DNA of 15,373 nucleotides, from positions 1 through 15,373 of the forward strand of contig NZ_CALIST010000043.1 in assembly GCF_938041645.1 (NCBI RefSeq), read 5' to 3'. Below, one piece after another: positions 6,544 through 13,549 of the stretch; position 1 is the stretch's first letter; every line of letters starts with the position of its first letter. Under the pieces are notes generated by a model. That model had not been told where the DNA came from. It worked only from the letters and a program-made list of their open reading frames with translations, and did no database searches. This DNA is from an uncultured Campylobacter sp. (GTDB taxonomy: Bacteria; Campylobacterota; Campylobacteria; Campylobacterales; Campylobacteraceae). The translations under genes and the position numbers were made by a program.

Positions 6544-8671
6544 GAGCGCGATCCTAGCGGTATTCGGCGCGGCATTCATCGCGCTTTGCGCCTTTATAGC
6601 GTTAAATTTAAACCGCGTAAATTCCGATTTTTACGAGCTAAGCGGCATTGAAATTTCGGGCGAGCAGAAACAGAGCGTCGAGGATTTCAACCGCGAGATC
6701 GCAAGGCAAATCATCGTCGCAAGCGCAGAGAGAGCGAGCTTTGACGCGTTCATTGCAGATATGCAAAAAAGCGGGCTTTTTGAGAGCATAATCTACGAGG
6801 TCAAGGACGCGAGCGTGTATCAGAGCGAGCTTGCGCGCTTTGCGCCCGCGATGCTCGATGATGCGAGCGTGGAGCTTTTAAAAAGCGATCCGCAGGCCTT
6901 TTTTGAGCGTAGCGCGCGTGAGATTTATTCAAAATTTCGTCCGCTTAGCCTCTCGCAGGACTTTTTCTCGCTTAGCCTTCACTCGCGCCTCAGCTCTCGC
7001 GGCGCGATCAAGCTCGATCCTGCACAAAACCGCTTCATCGCGATCATTGATGGCGCGCCGCACTACCTCGCTACGGCCAAACTCGCTCCGAAAGCAAACG
7101 ACGACGCGCTTAGCGCGCTTGTGCGCGAGGCGCAAAAGAGCGAAATTTTAATCTCCGGCACCGCCCTTTTTAGCGCATTGGGCAAGAGCGCGGGCGTGCG
7201 CGAAAGCTCCGTCGCGGGCGCCGTATCGCTTAGCCTGTGCGCGGCGCTGCTGCTGGCGGCATTTTCGCGCGTACGGATCTTCTGTCTGCTACTGCCCGCG
7301 CTTTTCGGGCTTGCCTGCGGCGTAGTGGCTACGATGGCGATCCGCGGCTCGATCCACATCCTAAGCGCCGTAGTTTCGACGAGCCTAATCGGGCTGATGC
7401 TGGATTACGCGGTGCACTGGCTCGGCGCAAACATCTCGCGCCGCATCGAGGCTCGCTCGATAAAAAGCATGCGAAACATCCTACTTCTAGGGTTTTTCAT
7501 CACCGCAGGAGGCTACTTCGTATTTTTATTTAGCCCGTTTTTTCTGCTCAAAGAGATCGCGATCTTTGCTATAGCCGCACTTGCGGGGGCATTTTGCTTT
7601 AGCTACTTCGCCCTGCCGCTACTTCTTGAAGGAGCGGAATTTCGCCCCGCCCCGCTCTTTGCAAAAGCTCTTGAACTCTACGCAAAGACGCTTTACAAGA
7701 TAAACCTAAGCCTCAAAGCGCTCATTCTCGTTTGCGCGGCGCTGCTTGCGTTTTTGCATTTTAAAATGGAGCTTAAGGACGACGTCAGCGAATACGCGAG
7801 CCTGGATAAAAAACTGATCGCAATGAGCGCCAAGCTCGCAAGCATCGGAGGCTCCAGCTTCGATCTGATCGTGGGCAACGATGCGGGCGCGGTAGCCAAA
7901 GAGGTCGTAGCGCGCGGTCTTGCGGACTCATACACCGGCGCGCCGATTTTGGATCCAGCTACGCAGAGCTTTATCAAGCAGGCCTTTGCAAACTACGATA
8001 GAAGCGCATTTTTACGTCTTGGACTCAGCCGCGAGCTCGTGGACGCAAACTTTGCCAAGATTGCAGATGCACCCATTTTAAGCTACGAGCAAGCTAGAAG
8101 CTCCGTTCTTTTTGCCGCGATGCCGAGCATCGATCCGCATATCGCTTTTTTGCGCGGCGTGCGCGATAAAGCGGCCGTAAGCGAGCTTGCCGCGCAGATG
8201 GGCGCGCTGCATCTAAACATGCGAAGCGCCATAAGCGAGGCATTTTCGCAGATCAAAATCAACGCCTTGTATCTAAAATGCGCCGCATACGCCCTTGCGC
8301 TCGCATTGCTGTGGGCGTTTTTCGGCGCGCGAACGGCGTGGCTGATCGTCATCTCCGTCTTTGCGTCAAATTTAGCCGTACTCGCTCTGCTTAGCGCATT
8401 CGGCGTGAGCGTAAATATATTTGCGATCTTTGCGCTGATCCTATCAGGCGCCGTGGGGATCGATTATATGATCTTTGCAAACAACGATAAAATGGCGCTT
8501 GGCGATAAAATTTTCGGCATCACGCTCGCGTCTTTAACCAGCATAATCTCTTTTTTTACGCTCGCTTTCAGCTCCACCAAGGCCGTGGCGCTGTTTGGGC
8601 TATGCGTCAGCCTTAACATCGCGCTAGCGGCGATCTTAGCGCAAGTTTTGGCGGCGAGCAAGAAAAGCTAA
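6536..8671 (+). CDS. MMPL/RND-family exporter (ApeM-like)
   Basis: This 711-residue polytopic protein has the RND/MMPL duplicated layout: one N-terminal membrane helix (about 7-25), a periplasmic domain to about 220, a block of helices, a second lone helix (about 385-405), a second periplasmic domain to about 575, and a final helix block. The in-membrane Asp-Tyr pairs that mark the family are in GLMLDYAVHW (about 284-293) and GAVGIDYMIF (about 638-647). Paired with a LolA-like carrier in an APE cluster it should move the finished glycolipid or polyene out of the inner membrane, driven by proton flow. It is the last gene of the operon and a hairpin begins 2 bases after its stop. MMPL transporters of hopanoids or other lipids look similar; the assignment to APE rests on the neighbours. 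Confidence 0.85.
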   Translation: MSKSAILAVFGAAFIALCAFIALNLNRVNSDFYELSGIEISGEQKQSVEDFNREIARQIIVASAERASFDAFIADMQKSGLFESIIYEVKDASVYQSELARFAPAMLDDASVELLKSDPQAFFERSAREIYSKFRPLSLSQDFFSLSLHSRLSSRGAIKLDPAQNRFIAIIDGAPHYLATAKLAPKANDDALSALVREAQKSEILISGTALFSALGKSAGVRESSVAGAVSLSLCAALLLAAFSRVRIFCLLLPALFGLACGVVATMAIRGSIHILSAVVSTSLIGLMLDYAVHWLGANISRRIEARSIKSMRNILLLGFFITAGGYFVFLFSPFFLLKEIAIFAIAALAGAFCFSYFALPLLLEGAEFRPAPLFAKALELYAKTLYKINLSLKALILVCAALLAFLHFKMELKDDVSEYASLDKKLIAMSAKLASIGGSSFDLIVGNDAGAVAKEVVARGLADSYTGAPILDPATQSFIKQAFANYDRSAFLRLGLSRELVDANFAKIADAPILSYEQARSSVLFAAMPSIDPHIAFLRGVRDKAAVSELAAQMGALHLNMRSAISEAFSQIKINALYLKCAAYALALALLWAFFGARTAWLIVISVFASNLAVLALLSAFGVSVNIFAIFALILSGAVGIDYMIFANNDKMALGDKIFGITLASLTSIISFFTLAFSSTKAVALFGLCVSLNIALAAILAQVLAASKKS

Positions 8672-8672
8672 T

Positions 8673-8725
8673 CAAGCGGAAGTCAAAGAGCCGAAAGCAC
8701 TAAATAGACGCTCTTTACTCGCTTG
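8673..8725 (+). terminator. Long bulged hairpin ending the ape-like operon
   Basis: CAAGCG (8673-8678), AGT (8681-8683) and AAAGAGC (8685-8691) pair with GCTCTTT (8710-8716), ACT (8717-8719) and CGCTTG (8720-8725): 16 base pairs with two small bulges and an 18-base loop. It starts 2 bases after the exporter stop and is followed by AAAATTTTATAAAA rather than a pure T run. Confidence 0.65.
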
Positions 8726-9011
8726 CAGATAAAATTTTATAAAAGAGCGCGCCGTAAATTTACGCAGCCGCGGCGGATGAAATTTAATCTAACTCGCCGC
8801 GAGATAAAATTTAGCTTGTCGTGACGCAAGATAAAATTTAACCGACTAGCGCGAGATAAAATTTGAGATGAAATTTCGACCAAGCAAGCTGCGAACCGGA
8901 ATTTAAAAAACAAGGTTGCAGGATAAATTTTAAAAGTTGATCTTTGGCGCAGCGTCTCGGAGCTTGCTATTAAATTTGAACCTATGCAGTGCATTTTTAA
9001 ATTTAAACCCT
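8726..9011. other. Gene-free spacer between convergent genes
   Basis: The space between the exporter hairpin and the LysR terminator has no supportable gene. Besides the 8728-8876 array it holds further AAATTTA words up to about 9010. Short open frames here lack a start with a ribosome site and translate the repeat. Confidence 0.6.
8728..8876. repeat. Array of GAT(A/G)AAATTT words
   Basis: The 10-base word GATAAAATTT occurs at 8728, 8803, 8830 and 8855, and GATGAAATTT at 8776 and 8867. The middle copies are spaced 27, 27 and 25 bases, each followed by variable sequence ending in a CGCGA or CGCAA-like stretch. The spacers are too degenerate, and the repeat too short, for a CRISPR array. The array fills most of the space between two convergent genes. 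Confidence 0.75.
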
Positions 9012-9047
9012 TGCGGCGCGTTATTAAATTTAAATTTGCACGCCGCA
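9012..9047 (-). terminator. Hairpin terminator after LysR gene
   Basis: Read on the minus strand, TGCGGCGTG (9047-9039) pairs with CGCGCCGCA (9020-9012), nine pairs including one G-T, around an AAATTTAAATTT loop. It begins 8 bases after the LysR stop and is followed by AGGGTTTAAATTT, so the T tract is weak. Confidence 0.55.
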
Positions 9048-9054
9048 GACCGCC

Positions 9055-9966
9055 CTACTCGCTGCTTTTGCCCGCTTTTATCATCTTTATAAATTCCTTT
9101 GCGAGCTTGGAGGGCTTTTTATACACGACCGAAAACGACACGTCCAAAAGCGGCTCATCAGCGACGTCAAAGAGCGTGATGTAGTCCTTTTGCGTCTCAA
9201 AAATGTACCGCGCGAAGCTGAAACTCACGCAAAGCCCCGCCGCGACCATCGCGTTAGCCACGTACAGATAGGAGGTGTCGCAGAAAATTTGAGGCGTAAA
9301 GCCGGCGTTTTCAAATATCTTTTTAAAGTTCGATTCGCTTTTTAAAATTTTACTGCTGATTGCAAATTTATCGGATTTAAACTCGCTAAGTGCGATCTTG
9401 GGGTATTTCTCGGTAGAATTTATACTAGCTCGCGAAACGGCAGGATGAGAGGAGCAGACGCTTAGAAGCAGCCTGCGCTTTTTTATAAACTCGCACTCAA
9501 GCCCCTCCGCAGAAAGCTCGCCGAAGTGCGCGGCATAGACGACGTCAAGCTCGCCGCTTTTTAGCATCTCGATGAGTGCAGGCTCGGAGTGAGCGTGCAC
9601 GACCCTGATGTCGGCTTTGGAAAACCTACTGTAAAACATCGCGATGATCTTTTCGATAAATTTAAAGCTGGTCGAGGTCGCGCCGATAACGAGTTTGCCC
9701 GTCTTAATCGACGAAAGCCCGTGGATTTCGTTGTTTAACTCGCTATTAAGCCGCAATAAATTCTTAGCCTTGGCGATGTAAATTTCGCCGGCGTAGGTAA
9801 GCTCAAGGCCGTTTTTTCTATCAAAAATTTCGACCCCGAGCTCCTTTTCTAAAAGCATAATGCTCTTAGAAAGCGACGGCTGGGCGATACCAAGCTCGCT
9901 CGCCGCCCTTGTAAAGCTTTTAAGCTCCGAAATTTTTACCGCAAATTCCATATGTCGCAGGCTCAT
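9055..9966 (-). CDS. LysR-family transcriptional regulator, divergent from fccABC-like operon
   Basis: The 303-residue protein has the N-terminal LysR winged helix: RHMEFAVKISELKSFTRAA then SELGIAQPSLSKSIMLLEKE (about 4-42) and the LTYAGEIYIAKAK linker (about 55-67). The C-terminal part from about 90 (GKLVIGATSTSF) is a periplasmic-binding-protein-like sensor domain. Members usually bind a small co-inducer and control a divergent neighbour, here the flavoprotein reductase operon, whose substrate is the natural candidate ligand. AAAGGGGC lies just before ATG 9964-9966, the same ribosome site as used by the divergent gene. Palindromes in the shared spacer are likely binding sites. The ligand cannot be read from the sequence. 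Confidence 0.9.
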   Translation of the reverse strand: MSLRHMEFAVKISELKSFTRAASELGIAQPSLSKSIMLLEKELGVEIFDRKNGLELTYAGEIYIAKAKNLLRLNSELNNEIHGLSSIKTGKLVIGATSTSFKFIEKIIAMFYSRFSKADIRVVHAHSEPALIEMLKSGELDVVYAAHFGELSAEGLECEFIKKRRLLLSVCSSHPAVSRASINSTEKYPKIALSEFKSDKFAISSKILKSESNFKKIFENAGFTPQIFCDTSYLYVANAMVAAGLCVSFSFARYIFETQKDYITLFDVADEPLLDVSFSVVYKKPSKLAKEFIKMIKAGKSSE

Positions 9967-9985
9967 TTTTTGCCCCTTTGGTTGA

Positions 9986-10012
9986 AATTTTATAGCCTTT
10001 AGCTATTAAATT
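9986..10012. promoter_or_regulatory. Candidate LysR operator (T-N11-A dyad)
   Basis: The dyad ATAGC-CTTTA-GCTAT (9992-10006) fits the LysR T-N11-A box and is extended by AATTT (9986-9990) and AAATT (10008-10012). A minus-strand TATAAA (9994-9989) that could be the -10 of the regulator gene overlaps it, so autoregulation is plausible. Confidence 0.55.
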
Positions 10013-10028
10013 ATATACCAAATAACAT

Positions 10029-10057
10029 TTGACTTACATAAAGATTTAATATAAAAT
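10029..10057 (+). promoter_or_regulatory. Sigma70-type promoter for fccABC-like operon
   Basis: TTGACT (10029-10034) and TAAAAT (10052-10057) are separated by 17 bases, close to the housekeeping consensus, with transcription expected to start near 10064, about 43 bases before the flavoprotein ATG. Confidence 0.55.
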
Positions 10058-10064
10058 TACGACA

Positions 10065-10081
10065 TTAATCTTTAAGATTAA
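10065..10081. promoter_or_regulatory. 17-bp palindrome at the expected transcript start
   Basis: TTAATCTT-T-AAGATTAA is a perfect palindrome with 8-base arms. Related half-sites AAAGATTTAAT (10040-10050) and AAAAAATCTCT (10080 onward) flank it. Its place at or just after the likely start site suits a repressor operator. It does not have the T-N11-A spacing, so a second regulator is possible. Confidence 0.45.
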
Positions 10082-10106
10082 AAAATCTCTAAGTAAAGGG
10101 GCAAAT

Positions 10107-11648
10107 ATGCAGAGACGCGACATACTGAAAATGGGTATGGTAGGAGCCGGTGCACTCGCACTTAGCGCGGTAAATGCACAAGCAAGCGCAGTGGACGCAA
10201 AGGACGTCAAATTTGACGAGGAGTGGGATGTAATCATCATCGGTAGCGGGTTTGCAGGACTTGCGGCAGGCTTAAAAGCAGCCGAGAAAGGCAACAAAGT
10301 CTTGATCCTTGAAAAGATGGGCCGTATCGGTGGAAACTCCGTCATCAACGGCGGCGGTATGAGCGTGCCGATGAACCCAGTGCAGGAAAAAACGGGCATC
10401 AAAGACAGCAAAGAGCTATTTATGAACGACTGCCTAAAGGCGGGTCTTGGCATCAACCATCCTGAGCTTTTAAGTACCCTAGCCGATCGCGGCTTGGACG
10501 CGTTTAAATTCCTCGTCGATAGCGGCGTGCAATTTAAGATGGATCACTGCGCGCACTTCGGCGGACACAGCGTCGCGCGCTCGATGCTAACTACAAATGA
10601 TAGCGGCTCTGGCTACATCCAGCCGATGCTTGAAAAATTTGAAGCGCTAAAAGATAAGGGCTGCGAGCTTCGCCGCCGCGCGAAATTTGACGATTTCGTA
10701 ATGGACGGTGATCGCGTAGCGGGTGTCGTAATCCGCGAGGAGTATAAATTTGATCCGAATCTTTATAGCGACGATCTTGAAAACACGAGCGGCACGAAAA
10801 AAACGCTAAAGGCAAACAAGGGCGTAGTGCTCGCAGCGGGCGGATTTTGCCGCGATAAAATTTTCCGTAAGCTTCAAGATCCGCGCATCCCTGATGACGT
10901 CGATAGTACAAATCACGCGGGAGCTACCGCGGGCGTGCTACTAAAAGCCTTTGAGATCGGTGCGTATCCGGTGCAGGTCGATTGGATCCAGTTCGGTCCG
11001 TGGGCGAGCCCCGATGAGAAGGGCTTCGGCACCGCTCCGATCCTAACTCAGCAAGGTACCTTTAAATACGGCATCGCCGTGGACGTTCGCAACGGCAAGC
11101 GCTTTATGAACGAGCTTGCAGATCGCAAGACCCGCGCGGACGCGGAGTTTAAAATTTTACGCGAGGATCCGAAAGCCTATCCGATAACCTTCGCCGATAC
11201 CAAAATGGCGTTTAAAGACCTAAGCGAAGAGGTAATTTCCAAGGGTATGGCAAGCGGCAAACTAGTCGGCGAGTGCGCTACGCTAGACGATATCGCTAAA
11301 AAATATGGCGTACCTGCCGACGCGCTAAAAGAGACCGTCAAGAAATATAACGAAGGCGTAAAGGCTAAAAAAGACGAGTTTGGCAAGCAAGAAAGCGCGC
11401 TTAGCGAGATCAACGAAGCGGGACCTTTCTACGTCATCCGCCTCTCGCCGAAGCCTCACCATACAATGGGCGGCCTAAAGATCAATACCAAAGCCGAGGT
11501 CTTATCATCTAAAACCAATAAGCCGATCCCAGGCCTTTGGGCTGCAGGCGAGATCACCGGCGGAACTCACGGCGCGAGCCGCTTAGGCACCGTCGCTATC
11601 ACCGACTGCATAGTTTTCGGAATGATCGCAGGCGAGCAGATCGCCTAA
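10107..11648 (+). CDS. Tat-exported periplasmic flavoprotein reductase, fumarate reductase/FccA-like
   Basis: The 513-residue protein starts with a Tat signal, QRRDILKMGMVGAGALALSA, likely cut after QASA (about residue 28), in line with export of a folded FAD protein. DVIIIGSGFAGLAAGLKAAE (41-60) is the FAD-binding Rossmann motif, GKRFMNELADRKTRA (330-344) matches the segment bearing the active-site Arg of soluble fumarate reductases, HHTMGG (451-456) and GASRLG (489-494) match the substrate-binding His and Arg regions, and GLWAAGEITGG closes the FAD site. It has no heme motif, so unlike Shewanella Fcc3 the cytochrome is separate, encoded next door. It should reduce a C=C bond of an organic acid with electrons from the tetraheme partner. 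At the place where fumarate reductases carry a His-Pro-Thr, it has IQFGPWASP (294-302), so the substrate may differ. Confidence 0.85.
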   Translation: MQRRDILKMGMVGAGALALSAVNAQASAVDAKDVKFDEEWDVIIIGSGFAGLAAGLKAAEKGNKVLILEKMGRIGGNSVINGGGMSVPMNPVQEKTGIKDSKELFMNDCLKAGLGINHPELLSTLADRGLDAFKFLVDSGVQFKMDHCAHFGGHSVARSMLTTNDSGSGYIQPMLEKFEALKDKGCELRRRAKFDDFVMDGDRVAGVVIREEYKFDPNLYSDDLENTSGTKKTLKANKGVVLAAGGFCRDKIFRKLQDPRIPDDVDSTNHAGATAGVLLKAFEIGAYPVQVDWIQFGPWASPDEKGFGTAPILTQQGTFKYGIAVDVRNGKRFMNELADRKTRADAEFKILREDPKAYPITFADTKMAFKDLSEEVISKGMASGKLVGECATLDDIAKKYGVPADALKETVKKYNEGVKAKKDEFGKQESALSEINEAGPFYVIRLSPKPHHTMGGLKINTKAEVLSSKTNKPIPGLWAAGEITGGTHGASRLGTVAITDCIVFGMIAGEQIA

Positions 11649-11674
11649 TATAGTCGGAGCGTAGGCTCTCTTAA

Positions 11675-11709
11675 GCCTTGCCAGGTTAGCGAAAGCTGGC
11701 CCGCAAGGC
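11675..11709 (+). other. Intra-operon stem-loop between flavoprotein and cytochrome genes
   Basis: GCCTTGCCAG (11675-11684) pairs with CTG (11696-11698) and GCAAGGC (11703-11709), with a four-base bulge. It sits in the 81-base gap, 20 bases before the cytochrome start, with no T run. It more likely tunes mRNA processing or subunit ratio than ends transcription outright. Confidence 0.5.
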
Positions 11710-11729
11710 ACTTCTACAAAAGGTTGTAA

Positions 11730-12161
11730 ATGAAAAATTTCAGTTTTACGGCATTATTTCTGTGCTGTATCATCGCGACTTTGTTCGGCGCGCCGTCCGC
11801 TAACGACGCCAACGCCACGAACATAGTCGTTTCAGATGAGCTTCGGGCAAAATACAAAATCAAACCTCATCACGAGCATTTGGCGTTTGACTGCGTCGAT
11901 TGCCATGTAAATCAAGGAAGCGATCCGTCTAAATTTAAAAGTATCGGCGACAAGGGCTGTATCAGCTGCCACGGCGACAAAAAACAGCTCGCTTTGAGGC
12001 TTAAATTTATGGATACGCTTAAGGCTAATCCGCACAACTCCGTCCACGACGGTCCTACGCTATACTGCGACGAATGCCACAACGAGCACAAGGCATCTAC
12101 GAATATGTGTACCGAATGCCACGAGCACGAAGTGCCGCAATGGATGGGGGTGACACCATGA
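11730..12161 (+). CDS. Periplasmic tetraheme cytochrome c (FccB-like)
   Basis: The 143-residue protein has a signal peptide (FSFTALFLCCIIATLFGA, cut near residue 20-24) and four CxxCH heme sites: CVDCH 55-59, CISCH 77-81, CDECH 113-117, CTECH 127-131. The HHEH before heme 1 and other His residues can serve as distal ligands. Length and heme spacing fit the small tetraheme cytochromes that act with flavoprotein reductases (Shewanella STC, the heme domain of Fcc3, the methacrylate reductase partner). It should pass electrons from the membrane cytochrome to the flavoprotein. AAAAGG lies 6 bases before the ATG. Its stop overlaps the next start as ATGA, so the two cytochromes are translationally coupled. 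Confidence 0.88.
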   Translation: MKNFSFTALFLCCIIATLFGAPSANDANATNIVVSDELRAKYKIKPHHEHLAFDCVDCHVNQGSDPSKFKSIGDKGCISCHGDKKQLALRLKFMDTLKANPHNSVHDGPTLYCDECHNEHKASTNMCTECHEHEVPQWMGVTP

Positions 12162-12829
12162 GAATTTCTAAAAAATTACTAGCGCTTATCATCTTAATAA
12201 GCGGTATTATAGGGTTTTTCGTCGTCGTGCCGGTGCATTACGCGCTTGAGAAAACAAGCACCGATAAATTTTGCGACGTCTGCCACGAGATGGATCCGAT
12301 GGTGATCGCCTATCAAGACGACGTACACTCGGGCAAAGGCAAAACGGGCGTCAAAGCTAAATGCGTCGATTGTCACCTACCGCACGACAATATCGTAAAA
12401 TACGTCTATCAAAAGGCCAAAAACGGCGTGTTGGAGGGCTACTCGCACTTCTTTGACGAGCCCGAAAAATATGACTGGAACAAAAGGCGCGAAAACCGCG
12501 AGCACTATGTGTTTGACAACGGCTGCACGAGCTGTCACGCTACCGTGATCGACAGCAAGATCACCTCCGAGCAAGCACAGCGCATGCACGCGCACTACAA
12601 AAAGCTCTTAGGCACCGAGCGTGAGCTAAAATGTGCGAGCTGCCACGTAAGCGCGGGCCACGGCATCGGGCTTCGCAACTACCTAGAGTACTGGCGACCG
12701 ACGTATAAAATTTACGAAAAGAAGATGATGCAGGAGAAGATCAAGGCAAAGAAGGGATTTTTCGGCGACGAGTATAAACCGAGCGCCGAAGAGCAGGCCT
12801 TTATAGACGCTTCTAGCGCGAAGAAATAA
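12158..12829 (+). CDS. NapC/NirT-family membrane tetraheme quinol dehydrogenase (FccC-like)
   Basis: The 223-residue protein has one N-terminal anchor helix (about 7-28) and four CxxCH sites: CDVCH 39-43, CVDCH 69-73, CTSCH 123-127, CASCH 159-163. Met45/Met48 right after heme 1 fit the unusual Met-associated first heme of NapC/NrfH/CymA proteins. It should oxidise menaquinol at the inner membrane and feed the periplasmic tetraheme cytochrome. I chose ATG 12158, which overlaps the preceding stop (ATGA) and begins the anchor helix with a proper RISKK start; the same frame is open 28 codons further up, but that part lies over the coding sequence of the upstream gene and does not look like a leader. 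The Lys-rich tail after 185 is typical. It is the last gene of the operon. Confidence 0.9.
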   Translation: MRISKKLLALIILISGIIGFFVVVPVHYALEKTSTDKFCDVCHEMDPMVIAYQDDVHSGKGKTGVKAKCVDCHLPHDNIVKYVYQKAKNGVLEGYSHFFDEPEKYDWNKRRENREHYVFDNGCTSCHATVIDSKITSEQAQRMHAHYKKLLGTERELKCASCHVSAGHGIGLRNYLEYWRPTYKIYEKKMMQEKIKAKKGFFGDEYKPSAEEQAFIDASSAKK

Positions 12830-13517
12830 CGCCTTGGGATTATAAGCGTTTCAATTCGCGATTCAATTCATGCTCCGCCGTGGGTTAAATTTAAAGCTCA
12901 AATTTAGGGCTTAATTTGATCCGCGGCGAGTTAAATTCAGCGAAGTTAAATTTTATCTCGCTTTTATTCGCTTGATCCAGCAAGTAAAATTTTATCCTTT
13001 TTCATCTCTTTTACGCTTTACGGACGAGCTTTAAAATTTATCCAAATTTAAAATTTCATCGAAAGAAGCCGTGCAAAAATCATCGCTTTTTTTGATATTA
13101 GCGCCGTATACTAGGGCGCAGTCAATGCCTGCTATATTAAGGGCTTAAAGACAAACATCAGTTTGCCGATGTCAGATATACAGTGCGCTTATTCTACGAA
13201 ATGCTGCTGAAATTTTACTAGATTAAATAGCTACGTTAAATTTAATAGTAAGGCTTTATAATTTTAAAATTTCATGGAGCGGATCGGCAAATTTAAAATT
13301 CCGTCTCCCTGAAATTTTGCCGAATCTATCATTTAAATTTATCGTCTAAATTTCGTCCTTGTTTCATTAAATTTAAGAGTCCGTGTAAATTTAGAGAGTT
13401 TAGATTGAAGTATTTAGCAAGCGCGAGTTCGCTTGATGATACGGATGAGAAAGAGTAAATTTTTCAGGTTTAACGCCATTTTTTGCGTCATATATGAGGC
13501 AGAATAATACGGATGAG
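12830..13517. other. Gene-free AAATTT-rich spacer
   Basis: From 12890 to 13400 this holds many AAATTT words, several in the AAATTTTATCC orientation, the reverse complement of the GGATAAAATTT word of the 8728-8876 array. An imperfect inverted repeat, GATCGGCAAATTT (13282-13294) against AAATTTTGCCGAATC (13312-13326), lies within it. No strong terminator is seen for the cytochrome operon; AACGC/GCGTT near 12828-12851 is only a weak stem. A possible decayed frame on the minus strand is listed separately. Confidence 0.55.
13031..13234 (-). pseudogene. Possible decayed gene remnant, unrecognised
   Basis: One minus-strand frame from 13234 to the TAA at 13031-13033 reads like protein but holds a TGA (13172-13174) and a TAA (13145-13147). 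The last 37 codons, including AGIDCALVYGANIKKSDDFC and then FDEILNLDKF, look most like real coding sequence. There is no start codon with a ribosome site. I do not recognise the family, and chance is possible because the AAATTT repeats bias the translation. Confidence 0.25.
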
Positions 13518-13523
13518 AAAGAG
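13439..13523. repeat. 17-bp direct repeat beside the porin terminator
   Basis: ATACGGATGAGAAAGAG occurs exactly at 13439-13455 and 13507-13523, 68 bases apart. The second copy supplies part of the left arm of the terminator hairpin. Confidence 0.65.
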
Positions 13524-13543
13524 CGGGAAATACTCCGCTCTTT
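13518..13543 (-). terminator. Hairpin terminator after the porin gene
   Basis: AAAGAGCGG (13518-13526) and CCGCTCTTT (13535-13543) form a perfect nine-pair stem with an 8-base loop, starting 6 bases after the porin stop on the minus strand. It is symmetric enough to work in both directions. Confidence 0.7.
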
Positions 13544-13549
13544 AAAGCT

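Noticed and set aside
6536..8671. Assignment as a multidrug efflux pump
   Set aside because: It has the MMPL layout and a LolA-like partner, with no membrane fusion protein or outer-membrane channel gene nearby.
8728..8876. CRISPR-like array
   Set aside because: The repeat is only about 10 bases, the spacing varies (48, 27, 27, 25, 12), the rest of each unit is degenerate, and no cas gene is in the window.
12074..12157. Longer N-terminus for the NapC-type protein
   Set aside because: The extra 28 codons overlie the upstream cytochrome's heme-4 coding region in another frame and would place non-leader sequence before the anchor helix; ATG 12158 with ATGA overlap is better.
12830..13549. tRNA or other structured RNA gene in the spacer
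   Set aside because: I looked for a cloverleaf with a CCA-like end and for conserved RNA cores and saw none; short stems such as GCGCC/GGCGC near 13101-13119 are too weak.
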